Source: Bacillota bacterium (GTDB taxonomy: Bacteria > Bacillota > Clostridia > Lachnospirales > Lachnospiraceae). Taken from it: 64,000 nt of DNA. The notes beneath the pieces are model-generated. The model had not been told where the DNA came from and ran no database searches. It worked only from the letters and a program-made list of their open reading frames with translations. Location: contig JAEYGZ010000036.1 in NCBI GenBank assembly GCA_023409535.1, forward strand, positions 1 through 64,000, in the 5' to 3' direction. Below, piece by piece: positions 1 to 7,180 of this stretch; position 1 is the first letter of the stretch; every line of letters begins with the position of its first letter. Position numbers and translations under genes: made by a program.

Positions 1-109
1 GCTGTAAAAAAATAGATACAGATCCACAGTGCCTTTTCATAATATATCAGGGATAGGAAAGAATTACCCAGAGAATTTGGGAGAAAGGAAAAATCCAATC
101 ACTATTCTG

Positions 110-229
110 ATGATTGGATTATACGTGGAATATTATGAACTGGAAAATGAAGGACATTGTTGTCCGGCCTTTTGGGGAAATGATGTAATAGATATAGTGG
201 AAAAATTTGTGAAACGTAACTGTAAATAG
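110..229 (+). CDS. Short hypothetical protein or gene remnant
   Basis: An open frame runs to a TAG at 227-229. It can start at a GTG at 29 (66 residues) or an ATG at 110 (39 residues), and neither start has a well-spaced ribosome binding site. An in-frame stop lies at 5-7, so the frame does not continue out of the window. The C-terminal part (YYELENEGHCCPAFWG followed by a helix-like charged tail) reads like real protein, not noise, but I do not recognise a family. It may be the end of a decayed gene. The coordinates given use the ATG. Low confidence that it is expressed. Confidence 0.3.
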   Translation: MIGLYVEYYELENEGHCCPAFWGNDVIDIVEKFVKRNCK

Positions 230-275
230 GAGTATCACTAAAGGAAGTATTTAATAAAAACAGGGAGAATCAATT

Positions 276-1070
276 GTGCAAAGAATACCGGAAATTAAGT
301 TCAGCACATGTAAATGGGCTGAAATACACCAATTTGTTAGTGACAGCCTAAGAACGAATAGCATTGTGGTTGACTCCTTTTGGGAAGATCATGTTATGGA
401 AAGCAGCCATTATAAAATGACTTATTGTGATGAAATAATAGGGTATTTTGCTATTCATAAGGGTGCTACGATTACACTGTTTCATGTATTTAGCCACTAC
501 GCGAATCAATCCCAGGAGCTATTTGCCAGAGTCAAGAAATATGAATCTGTTACAAATGCGATGGTTGCAACCGGTGATGAAATTTTCCTTAGTCATTGCA
601 TTGATAATTTTACAAGAATAGAAAAGCAGGCATATTTTTCAGTCTATACGGAAAAAGAAATAATAGAAGAACGTCATAAGGAATTACAGTTAAGGCTTGC
701 GGATATTGATGCTGACGAACAAATATTAAAATTAAGCGGAGATTTTCTTGACGAAGAAATTAAAAATATCCGAAATGGACTTGATGTTCTGAAGATTTAC
801 ATAGTTGAGTATCATAACAAAGTTGTAGGGTTTGGAGTTGTTCAATACGGCAGGGTGATAGATGATATTGCCAGTATTGGTATGTATGTTTGTGAAGAGT
901 ATCGTTGTCAGGGGATTGCAGCGAATATACTGCAAAATTTGAAGCATATTGTTCAAAATAATGGTTTTAGAGCATTTTCAGGATGTTGGTATTATAACCA
1001 CAACTCTAAAAAGAGTATGGAAAGTGCAGGAGCTTATTCCAAAACCAGATTACTTAGATTTTATTTTTGA
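276..1070 (+). CDS. GNAT family N-acetyltransferase
   Basis: A 264-residue protein with a GTG start at 276 behind GGGAGA. The C-terminal third (about 165-260) carries a GNAT fold: strands VVGFGVV and SIGMYV are followed by the acetyl-CoA loop RCQGIA (210-215) and a helix ANILQNLKHIV, then a second-site region with NHNSKKSMESAGA. The N-terminal 160 residues resemble the extra domain of the longer GNATs of clostridia. The family moves the acetyl group of acetyl-CoA to an amine; the acceptor cannot be read from the sequence. It is the first of five GNAT genes in the first 4.8 kb, each with its own ribosome binding site. Confidence 0.8.
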   Translation: MQRIPEIKFSTCKWAEIHQFVSDSLRTNSIVVDSFWEDHVMESSHYKMTYCDEIIGYFAIHKGATITLFHVFSHYANQSQELFARVKKYESVTNAMVATGDEIFLSHCIDNFTRIEKQAYFSVYTEKEIIEERHKELQLRLADIDADEQILKLSGDFLDEEIKNIRNGLDVLKIYIVEYHNKVVGFGVVQYGRVIDDIASIGMYVCEEYRCQGIAANILQNLKHIVQNNGFRAFSGCWYYNHNSKKSMESAGAYSKTRLLRFYF

Positions 1071-1105
1071 GATGGGGCAGGTTGATTATAGGAGGATAAA
1101 TAGCT

Positions 1106-1786
1106 TTGAATATACAAACTTATAAGTTGATTGAAGAATATATGCTTTCTTGCATGGATGACAGTGCACACGATAAAGACCATATTTATCGGGTTTTATA
1201 TGCGGCTTTGGATATTGCCGGTTATGAAAGCGAAGTAAATTATGAGGTTCTTATTTGTGCATGCTTACTCCATGATATCGGCCGGCGGGAACAGTTTGAA
1301 AATCCGCAATTATGTCACGCCGCTGTAGGCGCTGAGAAAGCATATAACTTTTTGGTTTCGAAGGGCTTTGCACCTGAGTATGCGCAGAAAGTGAAGGACT
1401 GCATAATGTCACATCGTTTTCGCTCCGGCTCATTGCCGCAAAGCATTGAGGCAAAGATACTGTTTGATGCGGATAAGATCGATGTTACCGGTGCGATTGG
1501 CATTGCACGTACTATTTTTTATGCGGGACAAGTATCAGAACCGCTATACTCGTTGCTGCCGGATGGACAGGTATCTGACGGATCAAAGGATACAATCCCC
1601 TCGTTTTTTCAAGAGTACAAATATAAGCTGGAAGGACTTTATACTCAGTTTTATACGAATCGCGGTTCTCAAATTGCAGCGGAACGTCAAATGGCTGCAA
1701 AGAGTTATTATGATAATATGCTGCAGGAAGCGCAAACATCATATAGGGTTGGCCGGGAGCTGTTCCAAAGACAAATAACAAATTAA
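1106..1786 (+). CDS. HD domain phosphohydrolase
   Basis: A 226-residue protein starting at TTG 1106, supported by TAGGAGGATAA just upstream; no ATG fits as well. It carries a full HD metal-binding set: H26 in the first helix (AHDKDHIYRV), H56-D57 in CLLHDIGR, and D124 in FDADKID. It is close to the small YedJ/YpgQ-like HD hydrolases that cleave nucleotides or phosphoesters in the cytoplasm, but the substrate cannot be inferred. It lies 35 bp after a GNAT gene and is probably co-transcribed with it. No membrane segment or other domain is visible. Confidence 0.85.
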   Translation: MNIQTYKLIEEYMLSCMDDSAHDKDHIYRVLYAALDIAGYESEVNYEVLICACLLHDIGRREQFENPQLCHAAVGAEKAYNFLVSKGFAPEYAQKVKDCIMSHRFRSGSLPQSIEAKILFDADKIDVTGAIGIARTIFYAGQVSEPLYSLLPDGQVSDGSKDTIPSFFQEYKYKLEGLYTQFYTNRGSQIAAERQMAAKSYYDNMLQEAQTSYRVGRELFQRQITN

Positions 1787-1853
1787 TCTATTTATGAAAG
1801 TATTAGATTGAGATCATTGGAATATGGTCAGAGCTTATAAGGGAGGATGAGTG

Positions 1854-2288
1854 ATGGTGTATAAGGCAATAAATGAGGATTTAAATATACTGGCAGGATT
1901 AGCAATTCTATTGTGGCCGGAGCATACACTGGAAGAGTTGAAAAGTGAATTTTTAGATATCATAGATTGCTCTGATGCCGTCTTCTATATAATAACGAAT
2001 GAGGATCAGCCAATTGGATTTGCCCAATGCCAATTGCGGTATGATTATGTTGAGGGTACCGTAAGCAGTCCTGTGGGCTATCTGGAAGGTATTTTTATAA
2101 AAGAGGAATACAGAAACAACGGATATGCGCGGAGATTACTGCAGGAATGCGAACGATGGGCTTTGGAAAAGGGATGTAAGGAATTTGCCAGTGATTGCGA
2201 ATTAAGCAATGAGGTAAGCTTGAACTTTCATTTAAATATGGGATTTGCAGAAGCTAATCGGGTCATTTGTTTTACAAAGAAGCTGTAA
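1854..2288 (+). CDS. AAC(6')-like aminoglycoside N-acetyltransferase family (GNAT)
   Basis: About 144 residues. GTG-ATG-GTG stand in a row at 1851, 1854 and 1857; the ATG at 1854 is best spaced from GGGAGG at 1841-1846. The protein follows the pattern I remember for chromosomal AAC(6') enzymes from start to end: an LWPEH segment near the N-terminus, RYDYVEGT, SPVGYLEGIF, the acetyl-CoA loop EEYRNNGYARRL, EFASD, a helix with NLNMGF, and a closing RVICFTKKL. These enzymes acetylate the 6' amine of aminoglycosides with acetyl-CoA, but distant relatives often act on other amines. Family membership is strong; the resistance activity is inference. Confidence 0.8.
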   Translation: MVYKAINEDLNILAGLAILLWPEHTLEELKSEFLDIIDCSDAVFYIITNEDQPIGFAQCQLRYDYVEGTVSSPVGYLEGIFIKEEYRNNGYARRLLQECERWALEKGCKEFASDCELSNEVSLNFHLNMGFAEANRVICFTKKL

Positions 2289-2351
2289 GTTTCTAAGGTG
2301 ATGAATTGTTTGAATGAGAAGATAGACAGTAGCTTGTCAGGGGGGTATCTC

Positions 2352-2536
2352 ATGAAGTATCTAACTAAGGAATGTTTGAATTATGCCAGCGGACGGAACT
2401 TCATTTTGCAATCTATGAAAAGACCGGCAGCATTCATAAAGCTTTAATGCATCAAACGATGCTATTCGTAAAACAATGCCGAAAGATAAAATATTTGCGA
2501 TATAGTCTTTATGACTGTGATTTATGTAAGATATGA
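2352..2536 (+). pseudogene. Frameshifted remnant of a small conserved protein (MKYLTKE... family)
   Basis: An ATG at 2352 behind a G-rich stretch starts MKYLTKE, then the frame drifts off. Shifting frame at about 2381 gives LCQRTELHFAIYEKT and continues to a TGA at 2534-2536. Together the pieces read as the opening of a clostridial protein family that begins MKY(L/F)TKEWYELCQ(R/K)T, which I tentatively match to DUF4085. Most of the expected C-terminal part is missing. The simplest reading is a gene broken by an indel and truncated. The sequence shows the two frames; the family name is from memory. Confidence 0.45.
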
Positions 2537-2567
2537 TTAACAGGGAATTTATATGGAGAGAGAAATT

Positions 2568-2774
2568 ATGAGTAAATATAATGCTCTATGGGAGTATGTT
2601 CAGGGAAACGGAAGCAAAACAATGAAGCTGTCTTTTGATGAAATAAAAGATATTGCAGGAATTGAAATAGATCATTCTTTTTTAAATTACAAAAAAGAAT
2701 TAGTTCAATATGGGTATCAGGTTGGTAAGATTTCTCTGAAAGAAAAGACAGTAATTATTAATAAAATTGACTAA
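2568..2774 (+). CDS. Small conserved hypothetical protein (DUF7662-like)
   Basis: A 68-residue protein. An in-frame ATG at 2553 exists, but the ATG at 2568 is preceded by GGAGAGAAATT at good spacing and gives the family's usual start MSKYNALWEYVQ. The rest, including DEIKDIAG, DHSFLNYKKEL and YGYQVGKISLKEKTVIINKI, matches a common short bacterial family of unknown function that I associate with DUF7662. It has mixed helix and strand character and no membrane segment. It stands alone between a broken gene and a GNAT gene. Confidence 0.7.
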   Translation: MSKYNALWEYVQGNGSKTMKLSFDEIKDIAGIEIDHSFLNYKKELVQYGYQVGKISLKEKTVIINKID

Positions 2775-2847
2775 GGCGGCAAATGCCAATTCAGCAGCGC
2801 ACCATCGATGTAAGACGGTAATTCGTATAAAAAGAGAGGAAAAGAAT

Positions 2848-3402
2848 ATGGTGTATGATATCATACATTTACCAAAAGAACAGTGGAAGGGAACGATTAT
2901 TCCGATAAGGTATAAAACGGACCAATATTATGATGTTGTTGTAAATAAAATAGAGAAAGGTTACGATATTGAAATAGAAAAGAAAAACTTTACTGAGCCG
3001 GTAGTACATACACCGGAAGAATATGATTTTCCGGATAAGCTATATGAAGAACACTGGGAGAATGCTTATGCTTGTGGAGTGCTGGTTAAAGATGAATTAA
3101 TTGCTGCAATTGAAACTGATCAGGAATTATGGTCCAATCGCCTAAGAATTACAGAACTATGGGTGGCAGAACAATATCAAAAGCAAGGAATAGGTCATGC
3201 ATTAATTGAAATTGCAAAGGAGCAGGCGAGAAGAGAACGACGTCGGGCTATCATACTGGAAACACAATCCTGTAATGTAAATGCAATAGATTTTTATCAG
3301 CATGAAGGCTTTGGCTTGATCGGGTTGGATACCTGCTGCTACAGGAACAATGACCTGCAGAGAAAAGAAGTTAGATTAGAATTTGGCTGGTTTCCGGGGT
3401 GA
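2848..3402 (+). CDS. GNAT acetyltransferase, streptothricin-acetyltransferase-like
   Basis: 184 residues from the ATG at 2848, which follows AGAGAGGAAAAGAAT. The open frame extends upstream to 2767, but that part lacks a ribosome binding site. The GNAT core is clear: ITELWV, then the acetyl-CoA loop EQYQKQGIGHAL, then ILETQSCNVNAIDFYQHEGF and GLDTCCYRN. The ILETQ-x-x-N-x-x-A-x-x-FY run followed by GF-x-x-x-G-x-D resembles Sat-type streptothricin acetyltransferases, which acetylate the beta-lysine of the antibiotic. Closely related GNATs have no known drug role, so the substrate stays open. Confidence 0.75.
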   Translation: MVYDIIHLPKEQWKGTIIPIRYKTDQYYDVVVNKIEKGYDIEIEKKNFTEPVVHTPEEYDFPDKLYEEHWENAYACGVLVKDELIAAIETDQELWSNRLRITELWVAEQYQKQGIGHALIEIAKEQARRERRRAIILETQSCNVNAIDFYQHEGFGLIGLDTCCYRNNDLQRKEVRLEFGWFPG

Positions 3403-3490
3403 TGAGATTACAGTAGCAAAAGGTTGTATATAAATAGATCAATGATAAACAGACAAATAATAATTACAGGAATTTGATGAGGTGAATTTT

Positions 3491-3709
3491 ATGATTAAAA
3501 GGGCTTTGAAATCAGCAATAGGAGTAAGTGTCGGACTAACAATTGGTGGGGTTTTCCTGCCTCGAATTTTATTTTCTGAACGCTATAACGATACCTATCC
3601 GCCCATAGAAGTGCAGACTTTACAGTATTTGCTGGTTTCCTATATTGTTTGCTTTCTGGTTTCACTTTTGATTGAATGGATAAGAACAAAATTTAAAAAT
3701 ATAAGATAA
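3491..3709 (+). CDS. Small two-helix membrane protein, unknown
   Basis: 72 residues. GATGAGGTGA just upstream fits the ATG at 3491; a GTG at 3482 lies within that site itself. Two hydrophobic segments are visible: about residues 10-24 (IGVSVGLTIGGVFL) and 44-60 (LQYLLVSYIVCFLVSLLI), joined by a polar loop and ending in a basic tail (RTKFKNIR), so both ends are probably cytoplasmic. I do not recognise the family. It sits between two GNAT genes with its own ribosome binding site. Confidence 0.6.
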   Translation: MIKRALKSAIGVSVGLTIGGVFLPRILFSERYNDTYPPIEVQTLQYLLVSYIVCFLVSLLIEWIRTKFKNIR

Positions 3710-3790
3710 AATTCAATTAGAATAATATCAATTGACTTACTATTCCGGGGAATGGTTATTTGAAAAATAGAAGACTGACGAGGTGGACTT

Positions 3791-4231
3791 ATGGAAATGC
3801 GCAAACTTACCATCGATGACTATGATGAAATTTATAACTTGTGGCTGGCAACTCCCGGGATGGGATTAAATGACCTTGATGATTCAAAAGAGGGAATTGA
3901 CAGATATTTAAAGCGTAATCCTGATACATGTTTCGTTGCGTTAGAAGCACATGAAATTATAGGAGTCATTTTATCCGGGCACGATGGACGGCGGGGTTAT
4001 ATTCATCATACGGCTGTTTCTATAGCGTATAGGAATAAAGGTATCGGGTCCGCATTGGTAGATGCTGCGACAGGTGCATTACGTGACGAGGGGATCAACA
4101 AAGCAGCACTTGTAGTTTTCAGGAATAATGAGACCGGAAATACATTTTGGGAACGGAAAGGCTTCAGTGTCCGAGAGGATTTGAACTATAGAAACAAGGC
4201 GTTGACCGAACTGAAAAGAATAGATACATAG
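3791..4231 (+). CDS. GNAT family N-acetyltransferase (YpeA/RimI-like)
   Basis: 146 residues, about the minimum size of a GNAT. It shows IIGVILSGHDGRRGYIHHTAV (beta 4), then the acetyl-CoA loop AYRNKGIGSALV, then KAALVVFRNNETGNTFWERKGF, the usual N-x-x-x-x-x-FWE-x-x-GF closing region. The ending (REDLNYRNKAL) matches YpeA-like members. These are cytoplasmic acetyltransferases for small amines or protein N-termini; the acceptor here is unknown. The ribosome binding site GACGAGGTGGA lies upstream of the ATG. Confidence 0.85.
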   Translation: MEMRKLTIDDYDEIYNLWLATPGMGLNDLDDSKEGIDRYLKRNPDTCFVALEAHEIIGVILSGHDGRRGYIHHTAVSIAYRNKGIGSALVDAATGALRDEGINKAALVVFRNNETGNTFWERKGFSVREDLNYRNKALTELKRIDT

Positions 4232-4303
4232 ATTAGAATTTTGTGATAAATTTATTACTTATAGCGGTTGATAGCATATCTTCGTTAAAAGGGAGGCCAA
4301 GCT

Positions 4304-4729
4304 GTGTTTAGTATGCGTTATGCAACTTTAGAGGATAGAGAGTTTTGGTTTACTCTTGATAAGCATTTGAGCGAAAAGGAATATAATAATAAGATTTCGC
4401 TTAACCAATGTTATATTATTGAATTTAATAATGATGGTGTTGGTGTGCTTAGATACAATTTGTTTTGGGATACGATTCCATTTCTTAATCTGATATGTAT
4501 CAGCTTTGATTATCATAGAAAAGGCATCGGTACAAACGCAATGTTATATTGGGAAGATGAAATGCGAAAATTAGGATATGAATTAGTTATGACATCGACA
4601 ATGGTGGAAGAAACCTCTCAGCATTTTTATCGTAAGCTTAATTATAAAGATTGCGGATGTCTGATAAAAGATTTTCAGCCGTTTGTTGAAACGATGGAAA
4701 TGTTCATGATGAAATCTCTGCAAGCTTAA
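4304..4729 (+). CDS. GNAT family N-acetyltransferase
   Basis: 141 residues from a GTG at 4304, spaced 7 bases from GGGAGG. It begins FSMRYATLEDREFW, a typical GNAT first strand and helix. The core has LNLICISFDYHRKGIGTNAMLYWEDEM, with RKGIG as the pyrophosphate loop, then VMTSTMVEETSQHFYRKLNYKDCG, where the Asn of the usual N-x-x-A-x-x-FY is replaced. Substrate unknown. It is the fifth GNAT gene in a row of separate small genes and is followed after 42 bp by a tiny reading frame and a flavoprotein pair. Confidence 0.8.
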   Translation: MFSMRYATLEDREFWFTLDKHLSEKEYNNKISLNQCYIIEFNNDGVGVLRYNLFWDTIPFLNLICISFDYHRKGIGTNAMLYWEDEMRKLGYELVMTSTMVEETSQHFYRKLNYKDCGCLIKDFQPFVETMEMFMMKSLQA

Positions 4730-4771
4730 ATAATTCGCATTCTGCCAAAGCTGCATCTATGGAGGGTAATT

Positions 4772-4873
4772 ATGAAATATAATGGGATCAATATTGGCGA
4801 GGGATATACTGAATTTGAGCGTTATGATGCGGCAAAAGCTGCTATTGAGAAACATGCGGGCACATTGAGGTAA
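4772..4873 (+). CDS. 33-residue peptide, unknown
   Basis: An ATG at 4772 behind ATGGAGGGTAATT encodes 33 residues, MKYNGINIGEGYTEFERYD followed by an amphipathic AAKAAIEKHAG, and ends at TAA 4871-4873. The ribosome binding site is as good as those of its neighbours, and the residues look protein-like. It lies 48 bp before the flavoprotein pair. It may be a complete small protein or the retained start of a longer lost gene. I do not recognise it. Confidence 0.4.
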   Translation: MKYNGINIGEGYTEFERYDAAKAAIEKHAGTLR

Positions 4874-4921
4874 ATAAGGATTAATATTATTAAGAATTAA
4901 CCTTGTTAGGATGGTGATGTT

Positions 4922-5443
4922 ATGATTATTCACGATTTATCCGTGCGGCAGGCAGGGCAATTATTTCAGAATAAGCTGCATAAGGAGTATCTGGCTGCCC
5001 TTGAGGGAGATGATAATATTTTATTGGAGGATGGTGCGATCCGTAATTGCATCGGATGTTTTGGTTGCTGGGTCAAGACTCCGGGAAGGTGTGTACTTAA
5101 GGATGCCTACAGTGATATGGGAGCGAAGCTTGGAAGCTGTTCACAATTACTGATCGTCAGTAAATGCTGCTATGGCGGCTTCAGTCCCTTTGTTAAGAAT
5201 GTATTGGATCGGAGTATATCGTATATCCTCCCGGATTTTTCCATCAGAAACGGTGAGATGCACCATAAGCATAGGTACACCAATTCTATTCAGTTAAAGG
5301 TTGTTTTCTACGGAGATGAAATCACCAAACAAGAGAAGGAAACGGCAATGAATTTGGTGAAAGCAAATGCAATTAACTTTAACTGCAAGGTAGAGGAAAT
5401 AATCTTTCTTACAACAAATGAACTTATGGAGGGAGTGCAATGA
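4922..5443 (+). CDS. NADPH-dependent FMN reductase-like flavoprotein, Cys-rich
   Basis: 173 residues. The sequence IGCFGCWVKTPGRCVLKD (about 40-57) is the conserved CxxCxxCW...C segment of the FMN-reductase/flavodoxin-like family, followed by YSDMGAKLGSCSQLLIVSKCCYGGFSPFVKNVLDRS, a flavodoxin-fold beta 3/beta 4 pattern. The N-terminus is short: the usual first strand with the phosphate-binding loop (SPK-x-x-S) is not obvious, although the next protein has it. The stop overlaps the next start (ATGA at 5440), so the two are translationally coupled. An FMN-dependent oxidoreductase subunit is the likely role; the substrate is unknown. Confidence 0.75.
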   Translation: MIIHDLSVRQAGQLFQNKLHKEYLAALEGDDNILLEDGAIRNCIGCFGCWVKTPGRCVLKDAYSDMGAKLGSCSQLLIVSKCCYGGFSPFVKNVLDRSISYILPDFSIRNGEMHHKHRYTNSIQLKVVFYGDEITKQEKETAMNLVKANAINFNCKVEEIIFLTTNELMEGVQ

Positions 5444-6072
5444 TCAAAGTTGGTTTGATGAATGCCAGCCCAAAGAGCAAGGAAAGTGTGTCCGGATACT
5501 TACTGAAGGATTTAAAGGATTTTATTCGGGATGCGGAATTTACCGACTTCACTGTCAATGGTAAGAAGCTAAACGGCCGGATGATAGAAGATATAGGTAA
5601 GGCGGACGTGCTTATATTCTCATTTCCGCTTTATGTGGATGGAGTACCGTCCCATTTGTTGTATTGCTTGCTTCAAATGGAGCAGAAACTTCGGGATGCG
5701 AAGGCTGATCTCACAGTTTATGCTATTGTTAATTGCGGCTTTTATGAGGGACATCAGTCGGAGTATGCACTGCAGATTATAAGAAACTGGTGTGAGAAGG
5801 CAAAGATTACATGGGGGCAGGGGCTGGGAATTGGTGCAGGGCCGATGATTGCCGGTATTCACACTTTACCTCACGGAGCGGGACCAAAGAAGAATATTAC
5901 ATCTGCTTTAAAGAAACTGGCAGATAATATTAATAATAAAAAAGCAGGTGAGAATTTCTATACGGCACCGAATTTTCCGAGATTTTTGTATAAGATCGCA
6001 GGGGAATTCGGTTGGCGTAAGCTGGTAAAGACGAATGGACTTCGCGTAAAGGATTTGCGGCGGAGGCTGTGA
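5440..6072 (+). CDS. Flavodoxin-fold NAD(P)H oxidoreductase, partner of preceding gene
   Basis: 210 residues, starting inside the stop of the preceding gene. The N-terminus MIKVGLMNASPKSKESVSGYLL contains the FMN phosphate loop (SPK-x-x-x-S). IGKADVLIFSFPLYVDGVPSHL is the typical second loop next to the flavin, and YAIVNCGFYEGHQ the third. A basic C-terminal tail follows. With its neighbour it probably forms a two-gene flavoprotein unit. The pair ends at a strong hairpin at 6077-6118. Substrate unknown. Confidence 0.8.
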   Translation: MIKVGLMNASPKSKESVSGYLLKDLKDFIRDAEFTDFTVNGKKLNGRMIEDIGKADVLIFSFPLYVDGVPSHLLYCLLQMEQKLRDAKADLTVYAIVNCGFYEGHQSEYALQIIRNWCEKAKITWGQGLGIGAGPMIAGIHTLPHGAGPKKNITSALKKLADNINNKKAGENFYTAPNFPRFLYKIAGEFGWRKLVKTNGLRVKDLRRRL

Positions 6073-6076
6073 TAGG

Positions 6077-6119
6077 AATGGGCTGTCGTAAGTGTTGACA
6101 AACTCGCGATAGCCCATTT
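6077..6119. terminator. Bidirectional terminator between convergent genes
   Basis: A 12-bp stem (AATGGGCTGTCG at 6077-6088 with CGATAGCCCATT at 6107-6118, one G-T pair) lies between the stop of the flavoprotein gene and the stop of the minus-strand gene at 6157. The T-tract is short on both strands. It serves as a shared terminator for the convergent pair. Confidence 0.7.
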
Positions 6120-6156
6120 GTCAGTCCAAGCAGTCTGATCATTATCTTAGTGTAAT

Positions 6157-6957
6157 TTAGTCAAATTTTTTCGTTACATATACGATGCTTGAGGTAAAGG
6201 TACCACCTGCACTATCGATATAATCACGATATTCTTCATAGTTGATATAGTATTGCTTTCCCCAGGAGGAGATGCGAAGCATAATCCTGCCGGTGACATC
6301 ATCCTTTATCACACCTGTCACGGTGACAAAATGACCGTTGATATCCTGCTTTACAGCCTTATAGTAATATGGCTTTGCAGCTTCCGGATCTGTATTGTCA
6401 GTTTCCTGATAATCTATTTCACGGAGCTCATAGAAGGGAATCCCTTTTTTGCCCCAAAGGTTTGGAGTATTGGGGCCAATGGAGAGAATAACCGGGATAT
6501 CCTTGCCAAGCATTTCTTCTATCATTTCCAACATATCATAATAGCTTAGGCTCAATTTCCAGGCAGCCTTTAATCCCAATCCGTATTGGCCGGAATAAGT
6601 GTTAATTGCATTAGCAACCGTTGTCCCCAGAACAGCAATGATCCGTTTGGTTTTGGTGTATTTGTCGTTGATTGCGCGTACATAGATATCATAATCAGAA
6701 TAACCTATTTCACTTTTATCTTTTATCGCCATTTGGGTAACAGGAGTCTGCAAGGCATTATTTTGCCTTGCAAGATAGAGGAACATGTCTGCGGTTGCGA
6801 TGGTTCCGCAGCCGTAATTATGAAGAATAAAGTCCTTACTATACCGATTCTTATCTGAAAACCACATTTGACTTCCGCCGTAAAAGGTGATATTGTCCTT
6901 GACAATCGGTAAATAACCCTGATTTGTCAAGGTGATAGCGACATTTTTGGTTGGCAC
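6157..6957 (-). CDS. Papain/C39-like cysteine peptidase-fold protein
   Basis: 266 residues, no signal peptide. NYGCGTIATADMFLYLA places Cys50 at the head of a helix, as in papain-fold and C39-type peptidases, and NGHFVTVTGVIKD places His209 on a strand, followed by RISSWGKQYYINYEEYRDYI, the common SWG...Y end of this fold. So the Cys-His pair of a cysteine peptidase is present, but no substrate or partner is evident. It is not next to a bacteriocin exporter. It may be a cytoplasmic peptidase, deamidase or transglutaminase-like enzyme. The start at 6957 follows AAGGAGAATTT on the minus strand. Confidence 0.6.
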   Translation of the reverse strand: MPTKNVAITLTNQGYLPIVKDNITFYGGSQMWFSDKNRYSKDFILHNYGCGTIATADMFLYLARQNNALQTPVTQMAIKDKSEIGYSDYDIYVRAINDKYTKTKRIIAVLGTTVANAINTYSGQYGLGLKAAWKLSLSYYDMLEMIEEMLGKDIPVILSIGPNTPNLWGKKGIPFYELREIDYQETDNTDPEAAKPYYYKAVKQDINGHFVTVTGVIKDDVTGRIMLRISSWGKQYYINYEEYRDYIDSAGGTFTSSIVYVTKKFD

Positions 6958-7093
6958 AGTAAATTCTCCTTTTTAATGTTCTCACTATAGTTTATTCGAA
7001 GTCGCTTGTTTATGTTGCAGGGAAATATTGCTGTCAGTCTTGTTAGGCTAGTAAAGATTATATTTAGAAGTCATATAGGAGAGAAACTAAATA

Positions 7094-7113
7094 AACCTGC
7101 CGGTTGGCAGGTT
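7094..7113 (-). terminator. Terminator of the ABC-F gene
   Basis: An 8-bp GC-rich stem with a 4-base loop (AACCTGCC, then GGTT, then GGCAGGTT) lies 67 bp beyond the stop of the ABC-F gene, followed on the minus strand by TTATTT. It is the only hairpin in this gap. Confidence 0.55.
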
Positions 7114-7180
7114 CATGTAGTTTATATTATGCATGCTTTTATAGAACGCTTTACAATCCATAAATAAGCCGATGAAAATT

